From: Paracentrotus lividus | Taxonomy: Eukaryota > Echinodermata > Echinoidea > Camarodonta > Echinidae | Length of the DNA stretch: 64,000 nt | Assembly: GCA_940671915.1 (NCBI GenBank) | Contig: CALNVZ010002974.1 | Location: 39,661,264-39,725,263, forward strand | Direction: 5' to 3' | Shown here: positions 50,361 to 62,645 of the stretch, one piece after another | How the letters are laid out: each line of letters starts with the position of its first letter | How positions within the stretch are numbered: the first letter of the stretch is position 1 | Translations under genes and position numbers: made by a program | The notes under the pieces: generated by a model | Database searches by the model: none | Told to the model about the DNA's origin: nothing | What the model saw: the letters and a program-made list of their open reading frames with translations, nothing else

Positions 50361-50597
50361 AAGAGATAATAAAAAGGAGAGGGGGATACAAGAGATAAAG
50401 GCGAAATTGGAGTTAATTCTTTCGGTGGCGAGTAGAAACAAAGCCTTAAAAATCACTAGTTTGCAAAAAAAAAAATTAAAAAAATAAATAAATAAAAAAA
50501 ATAAAAAAAAAAATACAGAGAACTTATAAATAAGAGATTCATAAAAAGAATTACATATTGATATACGTATATATATACATGTATATACTATAATATA

Positions 50598-51054
50598 CAG
50601 TCTGTGTCAAATAAAATGTTACAAGTGGAAAATATTTTTTTAAAGTATGACAATTAATCGCATTCTAAACGTGTTTGATATTTCAATTAAAAAAAAGAAT
50701 ATCAGGCTTTCTTCTGCAATTTATTTATCCCATTTGGTGCAGTAGATCTTGAGATATGACCAGTTTTCTATAATTAAGAAAAAATGTACTTTGCGCATGC
50801 TCTTCTATTGGTTTCGCACATAATAGCCATGAATTCAGCGCACCGAAACAATATATGTGTGCAATTTCGATTAGCTAATCGCTGCACAAAATTTAGCATA
50901 ACTTTTGTTTTACTAAAGCAAATTATACAAAACAAAGTGCATCAACAAGAAGAATATTTTGGCTCTAAGTCGGTACCCCATTCACATATCATTTGAGAAT
51001 ATATCATACCTAAATCATTTTTTCCCGACTGTACCATTTTTTTGACAAAGACTG
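50598..51054. mobile_element. TA-flanked MITE
   Basis: The left end CAGTCTGTGTCAAATAAA and the right end TTTTTTTGACAAAGACTG are inverted with few mismatches, and TA flanks each side (50596-50597 and 51055-51056). Consistent with a Tc1/mariner-type non-autonomous element. The 70-codon frame inside is not recognisable. Confidence 0.6.
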
Positions 51055-51513
51055 TACATGTATAGTATTGATTCGAAATTCTCGATAAAAGACATCGATA
51101 CGTTCACATAGTTAAATTTAAAATAGAATCCCTCAACATTATTGTACATTCAACCTCCAGTTGTCACCATTTTATACTTAATTCTGGGTAAATAGGTATA
51201 ATAACAGGATAAAATCGAACGAATTTATGTATACACATCAAGAGTAAGGAATATATAGTTCAGAATCATGTCAAGTACTATTTGAACATCAGGTAGGAGT
51301 AAACTGCTCTAAATTGAGCAATCACGATTCCGGGTCAAAGGTGCTAATTGACCCAGGATTCTGGGTCAATGGGTAAATGTCTCTCAAAAGTTAAAACTTG
51401 ACCCATCACTTTTTTTTAGAATGAGTTGTATCAACGATGCCTGAACAGGAGAGCCTCATAATTCAAATTACAATTTCATGTTTGCAAGCTTGATTTTGCC
51501 TTCAACTGGTTGT

Positions 51514-53066
51514 TTAAGAATTTCCACTGGTGCTCTTCAAGTCGTTGTGTTTACTCCTGAAATAAAACGTGATATTAGCAAAGAATCAACGGTGGATTCG
51601 GGGGTCGTACATCAAAAGAGGATATTTTACAATTCAGTAGAAAAATTTTGAATAATAATTATGTAAAAGTATGAATCACATGAATACATGTATTTATTTT
51701 CATAATTTATAAAAAGGCATACAGTATCGTGAATATAAACTTAACTTCTAGTCTGTGTTTTTGATGTTTTTGTTTTTTTCTCAAATCACACTGATCCATC
51801 ATTTTTTGTTTTTGTTTGTTTGTTATTTATTAATCAAAATGACATTCTTTTTCATACAGAGAGTCCTGCGAGCACATTTATTGTATTAAATTATGTTTCA
51901 ACGAATTTAGTTCGATTGTAGGTAAAATTAAATGCAATATGACTACTAACCTGAGAGTAACAAACATGACAGTCACGATAAAGGCCCAGACAAAAACCAC
52001 TGTCAGAACACAAGCAAGCACGATCACGACCACTTGGAAATAAAAAGAAAATTATAGGGAGAAAAAATGTATCAAAGTCACATTTGGGTAATATATCTGC
52101 GTCAGATCTGATCTGCGTTCATAAAATAGTAATCTACATGGTAACATACACCAATCAAACCGATGCCTTTAAAACCATACAAATAAAAAATAAAAATAAA
52201 GATTATTTCCACTACTAGTAATATAGTATAGGTTTTCCCGGTCAATTTTAAACTCTTTGCAATTGAATTCGTTTATGTTCATTCAATTTAAACGATAACT
52301 CATGGAGCGGAGCTATCGGTAAAATTAATCAACATTTAGATTTTTAATCGCGATCACATTTCGGACGAAAGTACTTGTAAGAAAATTGTCAAATTGAGTG
52401 TAGATGGTTTAAACTTCACTGGAAAAACCTATATTAGTCTTAAATTTATCAACATCTCAGTGTATTGGCGTTGGTTTTATTTTCAAACACCGGACGCCTC
52501 GCGTCAGTTCACAAAATACACAACTGCCATGAAAATTTACTAATTTATCATGGTCCTTACCCGTCATCACAGCTCCGAGGTTGTCACCATCACAATTTTG
52601 GTCATCTTCGTTTGTCGGTGTTTTTGGAGGACAATCTGGGATAATTTGTGATTTAAACAAGAAAGAGTAAGAGGTGAATGCATTATTTGGTGTGTACATA
52701 ATATTTTTCACGATTTTTAATGCCCATTTCAAATCATTGCATTACTTGTGTATCGAAGCTTTGTATATAGTTTCATTCAAAGAAACACATAAATGGGAAA
52801 TATTCTTACTTGTTTTCTCTTCCGTATAACATACTTAACAATATTATTGTTTTACCTTGCTTGTCTCTTCATAATAACATGATAACCGATTTGTTTATAT
52901 ATTGTTTTAATGTTTAAGATTGGGAGTTCAACATTATTCTGATTTACTTTTCAAAGATAGGTAAAACATATTCTGGAAGTAAAAATGCTTACTAGTATTA
53001 GAGTTGTGTTTGTTCATGACTTTACACTTTTATAGTGATACTTACCCCCATTGGAATTCATGGTGT
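51514..53066 (-). CDS. Single-pass membrane protein, last four exons (partial)
   Basis: In transcript order on the minus strand: exon 53066-53046 (21 nt), exon 52635-52561, exon 52032-51951, and last exon 51556-51514 with stop TAA. All borders are AG/GT and the phases agree (1, 1, 2). The joined end of the protein is a short Cys-containing extracellular stalk (CPPKTPTNEDDQNCDGDNLG), a 27-residue hydrophobic segment (VVVIVLACVLTVVFVWAFIV then TVMFVTL) and a short basic tail (RSKHNDLKSTSGNS). This is a type I-like topology. The ectodomain exons would lie beyond 53.07 kb, where sequence quality falls, so the family is unknown. It is convergent with the adhesion GPCR; functional coupling is not implied. 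Confidence 0.75.
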
Positions 53067-53197
53067 CTGTTGGAAAGAAAATTGTAAAGAACATAATCGT
53101 TATAAACTGTTTTGTATTTCGGTATCATAATAATGTTTTGATTGAAGCTATTCCAAAGATTGGCAATAAACTTTTTTTTTTTTTTTTATAATTGTCT

Positions 53198-53794
53198 TTA
53201 AAAGGCGGAATCCAACCCAAGGGAAGAATCAATCGTTACAGGAAAGAAGCGAAAATGAGAGGAGCAATCTAAAAAAAGTTTCATCAAAATCGGTTATAAA
53301 ATAAGAGAGTTATGGAAGTTTTGAAAAGTCTAGTTGTTCCTTCTATGGGGATCCTCAAATCGGCATCATCGGCTTCAAAATGGCCGATCTCATGGACAAC
53401 TCTCCATTCATTTTGTACACAACTTTTCAGATTTTCCCCATTTTCCTTTCGAAATATATCTTACCTCCTTCTGAGCTCAACATAATGTTGTGTGTGAAAT
53501 ATATTTCCCATGACATATTTTGAGCTCAGCAGGAGGTAAGATATATTTCGAAAGAAAAATGGGGAAAACTGAAAATTTGTGTACAAAATGAATGGAGAGT
53601 TGTCCATGAGATCGGACCCATTTTGAAGCACGATGATGCCAATTTGAGATCCCCATAGAAGAACAACTAGACTTTCAAACTTCATAACTCTCTTATTTTA
53701 TAACCGATTTTGATGAAACTTTTTTTAGATTGCTCCTCTCATTTTCCTCTTTCCTGTAAGGTGATTTCTCTTCCTTGGGTTGGATTCCCTTTAA
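53198..53794. mobile_element. TTAA-flanked hairpin MITE
   Basis: TTAA stands at both edges. The long arms begin AAGGCGGAATCCAACCC and mirror it at GGGTTGGATTCCCT. TTTCATCAAAATCGGTTATA on the left has its inverse on the right. The mirror axis is near 53490. It lies 5' of the 21-nt exon of the minus-strand gene, presumably in an intron. Confidence 0.8.
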
Positions 53795-53799
53795 TAAAC

Positions 53800-56700
53800 A
53801 ATCAAACAGAATCACAAATATACAAAGTAATCATTACACAATTGGATATACAAAAGGCAAAAATAAATAAATCAGCAAAAATAATAACATAAAAAGGGGG
53901 CAGAACAAGTCTTAGACTCAAATCAGTATAACAGGGGTCCTTAAATACATGTCCTTTGTACAAAAAGTATGTCGAGGCGTTCGGAGGAAAGCCAGCACAT
54001 TTGAACACAGTATAGGCCTACATGTAAAATTAAATCATTAGTACAGTTTTAAGAGGATACACTGATTAATTATACAAGGAGATAAAGTATAAGATTGGGA
54101 TTACCCAGTTAGCTCTAATTTGCCAAGTGGTAATAATCTGTATTATTGAGGCAGTCATTGCATCATACATCATCGTGAACTAATTATAGAGCTATCATAT
54201 AGATAGATATCTTATTACAAATTCTTTTCTATGTATTACATTCTTTTTATTATAGGTTTTTTTTTTTTCTTTTTTTTGCAACATAGTCGGGGACCTTTTC
54301 ATTATAGGCGTGTAGTGTATTACTTACAACTTCTGAATCGCGCTATCGCGCGAGAATTTAACTGACGTCAATATTATTTCGCTTCCTAATTCTTGCTATG
54401 TGATGACCATCATTGTGATATTGCCTGATACTCTGGCCCTACTCCCTTAATCATTATTTATATTCTACCTCTTAACTCCCTGGGTTACGTTCACTATCTT
54501 ATTTAGAACGTCCATCACCCGCAGATCATTTTACAATAATTCATTACTGGGCAAAGTAGCCCCAGACTACAGGTCCGGTAAGCACCTTTTTATTTATATC
54601 TGTCACCAGGCATACTATGACTATAGTTTAGTCGGTAATCATATTCAGCATTATTCATTTTCTTTAGGTGCACTATGATCTATCTCACTTTTGTAACACT
54701 ACCATATAGAGGTTTCCTTTTGGTATGTATATTTTCTCTTTTTAAGTCAATTAATTAGTACATTTCCTTGAGTATCTTCTTATGCTATTTATATGATCAC
54801 AGCTACTGTCATTCTACACTATGCATCGCGCATGACAGCAACCATACTTCACACCTACTCACAGTAACCCTTATCATATATTAATGTGACGCCAATGTTT
54901 CATCCCAGTGAGAATAGGTCCGTTTCTTTCGATAAGTAATTTCATATACTTAGGGTTTTAATTAGATAGCGTTTCTGATATGTCTTGGTATAAATTAGGG
55001 GCTATATAAGAGCTATCTGGGGTTGGACTGTTATGAATATTTAAGACTGTTCTGTGTTGTGAGGGGGTTTTTACCTCGGGCGGATAATAGGTTGTCGCGA
55101 TATGTAGTGCTGAAGATACGCTAATTAAACCGTCTAACAATCAGGTAGTTACGATAGTTTTGCACCACTAATCCGAGAGCAACGTTCGTAACTAAGGATA
55201 ACAAGTCGAGGAATGGAATTCATAATTATTTTTGAGTTATCGCAAATTTCTTAACCACATTATGAATTCGTCGTGTGACAACCAAACCGAGCACTATGTT
55301 TTGACCACATGTTTAAGGTAGATATGTCTATTAGAGCATTAGGGAATATTTTATTAAATATTGTCTATGTATGATAATATACATTTCATTAGATTTACAT
55401 ACACGGAGTAGAGTTACCACACACGTCTGTCGAGAGGGATTATTTGGATGTCATATTTCAGAAGAATTATTTGGACCATTGTTCTTTCCATTAAATTGCC
55501 CCTGCGAAAGTAAGACTACACTATATAAAGTTGGAGTGTGGATAAACAGGAGAATGAGTCTTTGATATACTATCTAATTCAAGCCCATTCTCTGAGGTTG
55601 CAGTGGTAATTCTCGTTAATAACTCAACTCTCCTACATATGTGATTCCCTGAACACTCTTTATTTCTGCTGATGATAATTCTGTAATAACCGCATCTTAT
55701 ATATAGAAATATTATCCGACCCATCCTCTTTGATCCAGTTTTTTCCTGGAGGGATCGACCTATTCAAAAATAGGAAATGGTGCTCACATTAGAGTAACTA
55801 ACATACTTGCTTATCTGTGTAACATTATTCGTTGATAAGCGGGGCTCATGCATAAATCTTTCACTAATTGTTCAGTATACTGCTGCACGTGGGACAATAA
55901 TCTAAGAGATATATATAACCAACAAAAAACTTTGGTTAATATATTATAACGCACGAGCGAAGCATAAATTCTATTTAACCACTATGTGTCTATTATGAGT
56001 CAGAAATTAGTACCAAACAAAATTATTTCTAATCCTGCATTGGGGAGACAGTGTCTCTTGTCACTGTGATTAGTTTTTGCACGCTTCGGAGGAACGGTGA
56101 GCCTATGAATCGTTAACAGACACAGGAACTCTGTGATTTTTTACTTGTACCTATTAACAAAATGTAAATCATCATTTATAGAAGGAGCGACAGTTTAACT
56201 CTAATATCCTTATACGCTACGACACTAACTATCAAGCGTCAGTCTTGCTCGAAGACCTTACCGGTGCCTCTTTATCTATACTATTAGATAGATTAGATAT
56301 CAGCTATTTCAGTTCGATTCTCCTATATTGGCTCTTTAATTTGTATTATTTTAATAACACTCGTGATCTACGAAGTACAGTAGCTACTAGTGGTAGCCAT
56401 GTAGTCATGAGCCACTGGTATATTCAGGTATAGATACGTTGGTAGGACTTCACACAGGGAAGTTTGACCGAGTGTCGAAGCTGAGTTTTAAGTTTTTGTC
56501 AGCTGTTAGTCGGGTGAGTAGCTACATGGTGGTGGGATCTCTACCATTGCAGTGAACCTGTTGTGAATTCTATTGGTATAGATACAGTGTTATATAGAGT
56601 AGAAACTACGAATGCCGTATCGTTGGATTCTCAAGGCCTCTCTACTTAATTTAAGAAGGAAAGGCGTGCTGAATCACACTAAAGCAAATGACTTTACTAA

Positions 56701-59660
56701 GAAATGATTAAGTGGGTGAAATATAATTTTCACAATTATATTTTCTTGGTGATATAGCGTCACGACCAATCTCCCTAAACCGCTTTCATTTCACTTCGTT
56801 CGATGAAACACACTAAACTATGTATTCAATACAAAATCCAATAACGTCTATTAGGCGACGCACGACTTTAAGACTATAATTAGAAAGTATCGTCGGAATT
56901 AAAATCTAACCAGCTATAATAAATTTTAATCACGCACTATAATGGCTAAGGATGATTTAAAGGTTCAATTGATTATAATATTGACTAACAATCGTACGAG
57001 TAATGTACCTATCATAACAGCGTCGAGATTGGTCAACTGAATGTGCATTAGCCTTCGCGTTTGAGATTTTTATCGCTACTATCGACTCATTTGCTAATGG
57101 TTGTGGAACATTATCAATTGTTCACTATCTCTATCAACACTATTGCAAAACAAATTAAGATGTGTACAAGATCAAAATAAAATTTATTTATGTTATCAAT
57201 TATATAGGTCACTTATGTATTGACAATTTACAACAGGTGCGACTAATCGACCCCTTTTATTATATTAGACACATCTATTAACACGTCTTTGATGGTAGGC
57301 ACTGACTATTGTACCTGCTATTATCTTCAGAGTAAGAGCCTTGAGTAGACGAACTGTGTCAGATTAGTGCTGCGCTACATTGTTTGCCATTGTGAAAAGG
57401 TGTGACAAGCTGGAGCTTTATTAATAATATAATGATTATTCATTGTGAATATCAATAGAAATGCCCATGGTCATTACCAACTTGCAGTGAGACACAATGA
57501 ACTGCTCAAAATTTTGAAATGTGTATTGATCCAGATATACAAAGTGGTGCTGATATTCATATTTTTGCCACTGTAGGGCGCCAAGATGACGTTGCTCATC
57601 CCTCTCAATAGCAGAACTATTTTTTTTACGGGTCTTTTGGTATGACCGGCGGCGGGAATCGGCAACACCTCGATTGTGTGTGTTTGTGGTGGTGTGTGTG
57701 TGTGTGTTGTGTGGTAGTAGGTTGTGTATTTGTATTTGTTTGGCTGGTTATTTTTGAGGGCATAGGCAATTGGGAACAGGGGACGAGCGCGAAGAACAAG
57801 CACAAAGAAATGTAGCGGAGGATGGCATTCTATAAGTCACACTGATATGAACTCAATTGAAATTTTAAAGAGGAGTATAGTGATGTAGGAAATTAGAACG
57901 CTGACATGCATTAAGCCTTTAAGTAGAAATGATTGACTATTAATGCTTTGCTCCCGTAGGCGCTCCATTTGTGTTCTCACCCTTTGCTTGACGAACCCTG
58001 AAATGGGGACAAACGATTGCTTAACGTATTGATGGGGACGGGACCGTCCTGTCTCGGAATATTTCTGGTTTAGGGACACTCCGGATCGCCTGCTATTAGT
58101 ACAGTACACATGCAAAATCCAAAGAGATATGTCTAGTTTTAGTTCATCTATATTAAGACGCTGAACTACCAGCATATTTGATAAGCTTAACAATTTTATT
58201 GCTTTTAGTCTCATACGCATAGTTGTGGCTGATCTTGTTTGTTCGTCGTGTCTAGATAAGAATTATGAGATTATGGTTGGGTCTAAGCGAGCGACCTTTC
58301 GAACCTAGGGATAGCTACCCTAACTTCATTCGACGTCAATCACCATTATGGATTGCGTGTTAAAGGTTAATTTAGATGGGGGGGTGACCATAAGACAGTT
58401 ATTTTTGAGGTATCAACTTTTGCACGTAGGTTAAGGCAGCCACCAAAATCTTACAGTAAAAAAGCTTTTATCAATAAGTTGTCTCTTAGAGCACGAGTCA
58501 AAATTATGTAATAATCGATATTTATTCCGGAAGAGATTTGTGTAGTGATAGTCTTGAAGCAATTACGGTTTCTGAGTTTGTGATATTATCAAAGGGAATC
58601 CACATAAGTGAGGTGGTTTTAGGGCTCAAATTATTCCAGATAATATTTTAGGCGAAATGAATCTCGCAGAGTCTTGTGTAAATATGCGGTGCGTCATAAT
58701 CATATGAAATAAATCAATCCGATACAAAGATATAACTAGATATTATAATATAACTTTATAAATAATTAAATTATATCAGACGTCACACAATTTGTCTTAA
58801 CATAATCTCTGGTCTATTTTAGACAGAGAGCGAGACTTTCTAATGTGCTTCTTTTTTCAGGTGGTGTGGTTCTCTAGACTGAATGATTCTAGTTGGCGAG
58901 ACAGGTGTAGTACGCGGATTTGGTGCGGAGTTTTAGTCCTTATTATCATGTATTTATAACCTTATCACTGACTATTACTAGTTGTCATTTTAAAATCTTC
59001 GGTTCATTTAAGTATTGTTGGACGCATTGATTGTCATTGATTGCCGCTATGAGGGTGTGGAGGTAAAACAGACAGCCGGTAAGGGTCTTTGGGTTAATAG
59101 TTATGGCAATGACTCTATTGTATTTATATGTTATGTGCTAGTTACTTGCTAGTATTTATGTGGTACTGATTCAGTATACGAGGGTGCAGCCGGGTTGTGA
59201 TATAGTTGATACATATGAGTGTATTATTTTACTACTGTTTGGCGATACGAGCGTGAGTACGGATTTTCGACGCGTTGTTCACAGTTATTGTACGATGATG
59301 CAAATCTGAGCAGTAATAGCTCTAGGGTTGAGTTCGATCAGGCTTCTCTCTATGGATCGTAATCTGTTCGTCCGTCGTATGTATTTTTTTTTTTTTGTGA
59401 TGGTGGTTGCCCGTAGTCGTTCGCACGTTGACGCATGTCACAGCATGTCTGGCTGTTGAGACGTCGCCTATGCGGAATGTCTGATGCCTGGTTTTATATG
59501 GCGTGTCGGGTGCGCTGACTTTGAGGGGTTCTTTGATTCCTCGTTGTATGGTGGTGCGTCCGCACTTAGCTCGTTCGGGGTGCATTGCGATACTATATAC
59601 GCTATATAGTATCACAAGAGGCGGCCATTATATGGGTTTTAAGGATATAATAAAAACTAT
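53800..59660. other. Unassigned sequence of doubtful accuracy
   Basis: No exon, repeat family or conserved frame recognised. There is a T-rich run near 54260 and GT-rich DNA near 57680-57720. The texture is that of unstructured AT-rich DNA. Because the adjoining 59662-62645 segment is demonstrably full of single-base indels, this block may share the same low base accuracy. Confidence 0.4.
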
Positions 59661-59661
59661 T

Positions 59662-62645
59662 AACAGGGAGCGACTAGTAGAGGGCGAGTGAGGCGGTGTA
59701 CGTTACTCCGATGCGCGCCAACTGCTTAACCGGTAGGCCATGCCGTGAGACCGACTGCAGTGATGAGCTTCATCGGATTTGGCGACAGATCCGCTCTTGA
59801 CGTGCCAGAAGAGGTATGAATACGCACTAGACCTGGAATTGAAGAAAGGAGTGAAAATTAATCCAGTGTGAAGATTAAAATAACATAGTGTTTGATAAGC
59901 TGTATTTGATATTTTATGATAATGGCTAATGATGTAATGAGCCCACTATCCTTCCCCGCCCCCCCAAAAAAAAAAAAAAATTAAATAAATAAACTAAATT
60001 GAATAATATAAGTAAAATGAATTATGGAAAATTGGGGTATTCTAAGAATCATTACATTTTTTGTTGTTTTTTTTGTTTTTTTGTTTTTTGAATTACATGT
60101 GATTGAATTTTCATATCCCCTTCTCTTATATTGAGTACTTAATAAAATTGGGCATATTTCACTACAAAATCTATCAATAGAGACGTTTATGTTGAAATGC
60201 CATCTCCCAACCACTTAAATATATGAAGCGAAGACGCCGTGGATAGATGGAGATATAATTATGCGAGCTTTTAATTGAAATTTTAAGCCTTGTGAAGCGA
60301 GTTCGCTACAGCAGAAGATCAGGCTGAAATTACGATATGTAGGCGTGCCTCTATTGCCAAGTAACCGCGAACAACTCGCAGGTCAAGACCGAGCTTAAGT
60401 ATGGAGGGAGAAAAAGCGTTGAGATAATGGCTTGTTGCGGAGCTGAATCGAATAGCCGGGCTTTCTACTTTAGCGCTCTATTCTCCAGTAGGACGTTTGC
60501 GCCCAGGTTGACCATGTCCATAGCGTCGGATGACGATGAGGAACTATGATGAAATTGAAAGAGAGGATATGGCGGCGATAGGAAGGCAAGACAGCTGGAG
60601 AAACCAGCCCTGGCGTTATAGAAACACTGTTACAAAAAAAGAGGTTAAGCAAAAGAAATATTATAAATAATTTGAGACAAAACATTGCATATGTATAGGG
60701 TGTTGTAAAGAAAGGTTAGTTACATTTGACAATACATAGATTAAATGTATTTAACCCAAGGCAGTGATGCGGCTTGGGGTCAAAGGTGAAACGCCAGAAC
60801 TATTTATTTTGGCAGCGTCATTCTATCTTTCTTTGAACTTGGTTTATTTTCTAATGATTATGAGAAATGATCCACTTTTAATCATTTGGGAACTGTTTGG
60901 CTGATAGTATAAGGAGTGAGGAGTGTGTCTTGAAAGTGGTAAGCACCCGTATGACAAGAAAATAAATTGATGGCGAAAATCATACAGAGCACTCATTAGC
61001 GGTAGTGTGTGTGTGTGGGGGGGGCTATGTAGACATCGCTATGTAGGGGAATAAGGGCAATGAGGGTAACAAAAAATCATGATCTTAGCAAACCATGCTC
61101 ATAGTAAAATTGATCTGCACGTTTGTACTAGTTAACAATGGGACGGATAATGGGCATGCGTCGCATTAGATGGGATCAAAATGGAACCCAGCCGGTCCCG
61201 CGCTCCTCACCGCGCTTAACATATAGGTGACGTGTTGAGATACAGTAAGGGAGGTAATTTACAAAGTAGGACTCATCTAGGCTAACAAAATGTATAGACA
61301 TAGAAAAGCAAAATAGGAACAGGTTCTTGAGTCTTTTCCCAACGTAGCTTATGAATTTACTGAGATAAATCATCTCATTCGATGCCATCAGTCATCCTCC
61401 CCCCCATTATACACGACCATTGTGTCTGTAATACAAGCATGAAATATCACTGTGAGTTAATAATTGCTCGTATCAGTTTGAAATATGAATTATATGTGAC
61501 GTGGGGAAAATTCCAAAAACGGCTCCTTGATAAATTCATAACTTTTTCCAAATAATGCCAAGCACTGTAAAGGAAATCGATATACCTCAAGGCTGATGTA
61601 TAATGGCATTTAATATAATTTAATTGACTGATGCTCAATGACTGTAGTTTCATCCCTATCCGCCACTGAGTTTCCATTTTAATGTACCACGCGTTAATCT
61701 ACGGCTAGGTCAGTCAGTGTCGTAGGACTCGAAAGACTTCTTCATTTTTCTAATAATTGCTAATTGATAATTGATTATATTGGCACAAGCCATTTGTTTA
61801 ATATATATTTGGGCTTGTTTTAAGCTGTCTACTGACTTAAGTTATACTATCTTTCGCCTGTAGGATAATGGGGAAAAATAGGACAGATAAATGCCTTATG
61901 AATGTCGTGACATCTAACTCACCGCAGCGACCAAGCAAGCCTTGGTGAGAAAGGCTTGGGCCTTCTCGTCGAATACCGAAGCGATTAGTGAGGTTAGCAT
62001 ATTCATGCGCTATGAGCTAGCGCCCTTATGCCAAAGCATCGTAGTCATAAGTAATAATAGTGGAAGGAGCCGCGGCTACGAGTAGCTACACGCGTGCGTC
62101 ATCGGTCGATGCGTATGTCGATTCGAAGAGAAAGACGATGTTAGAGGCTAGAGCAGTGAGTACACAGAATGAGAGATATGACGTGGTCGCTGGTTCGTAG
62201 AGTCTACAAAATAAAACATTAGCAAATTTATTATAGACACAGATTTGTTAAAGGATAGTTATTGTAATATGAAAGTACGGTATTTATGTGCTTGGGTAAT
62301 TTTTGATTAAAAACTAATGCTTTGTGAATAAACTTGATAACAGTCTCCTCCCGTTGTCGTTGTTTGAACAATGTGAACAATTGTGAAAGGTAAAGACCAT
62401 TATTTGGCAGTAGCATTGCAGCATCTCCCATATTTTCTGTCGATTATCTACAGGAATTAGACATACGCTATGTGCAAATAAATCAACAGAAAGAAAGACG
62501 CCTATGTTAAATTAGTTGATCATATGTAAAGGCTAAGCGAGGCAAACAATATGCAGCATTAGCAATGGTATCATGCAGTGAGATGTAACTTACTTGCATA
62601 CCTAGTAATGACGATATAGTCTTCCTAGCAATCCAACTGATGTTA
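59662..62645 (-). pseudogene. Inverted, indel-riddled copy of the receptor 7TM region
   Basis: The reverse complement of about 41490-44160. Collinear matches cover exons 10-13 and all intervening introns: 59770-59880 matches the start of exon 13 and its acceptor, 60245-60330 the end of exon 12, 61500-61680 intronic DNA near exon 11, 61920-62215 exon 10, and 62470-62640 the last units of the donor array. Differences are mostly single-base insertions and deletions, at similar density in exons and introns. They break every reading frame and most splice sites. Either it is a decayed inverted duplicate or, more likely, uncorrected long-read sequence. Confidence 0.85.

Noticed and set aside
57474-58220. 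109- and 127-codon minus-strand frames
   Set aside because: They lie in the block of doubtful accuracy and include a GT-repeat translation. No family resemblance.
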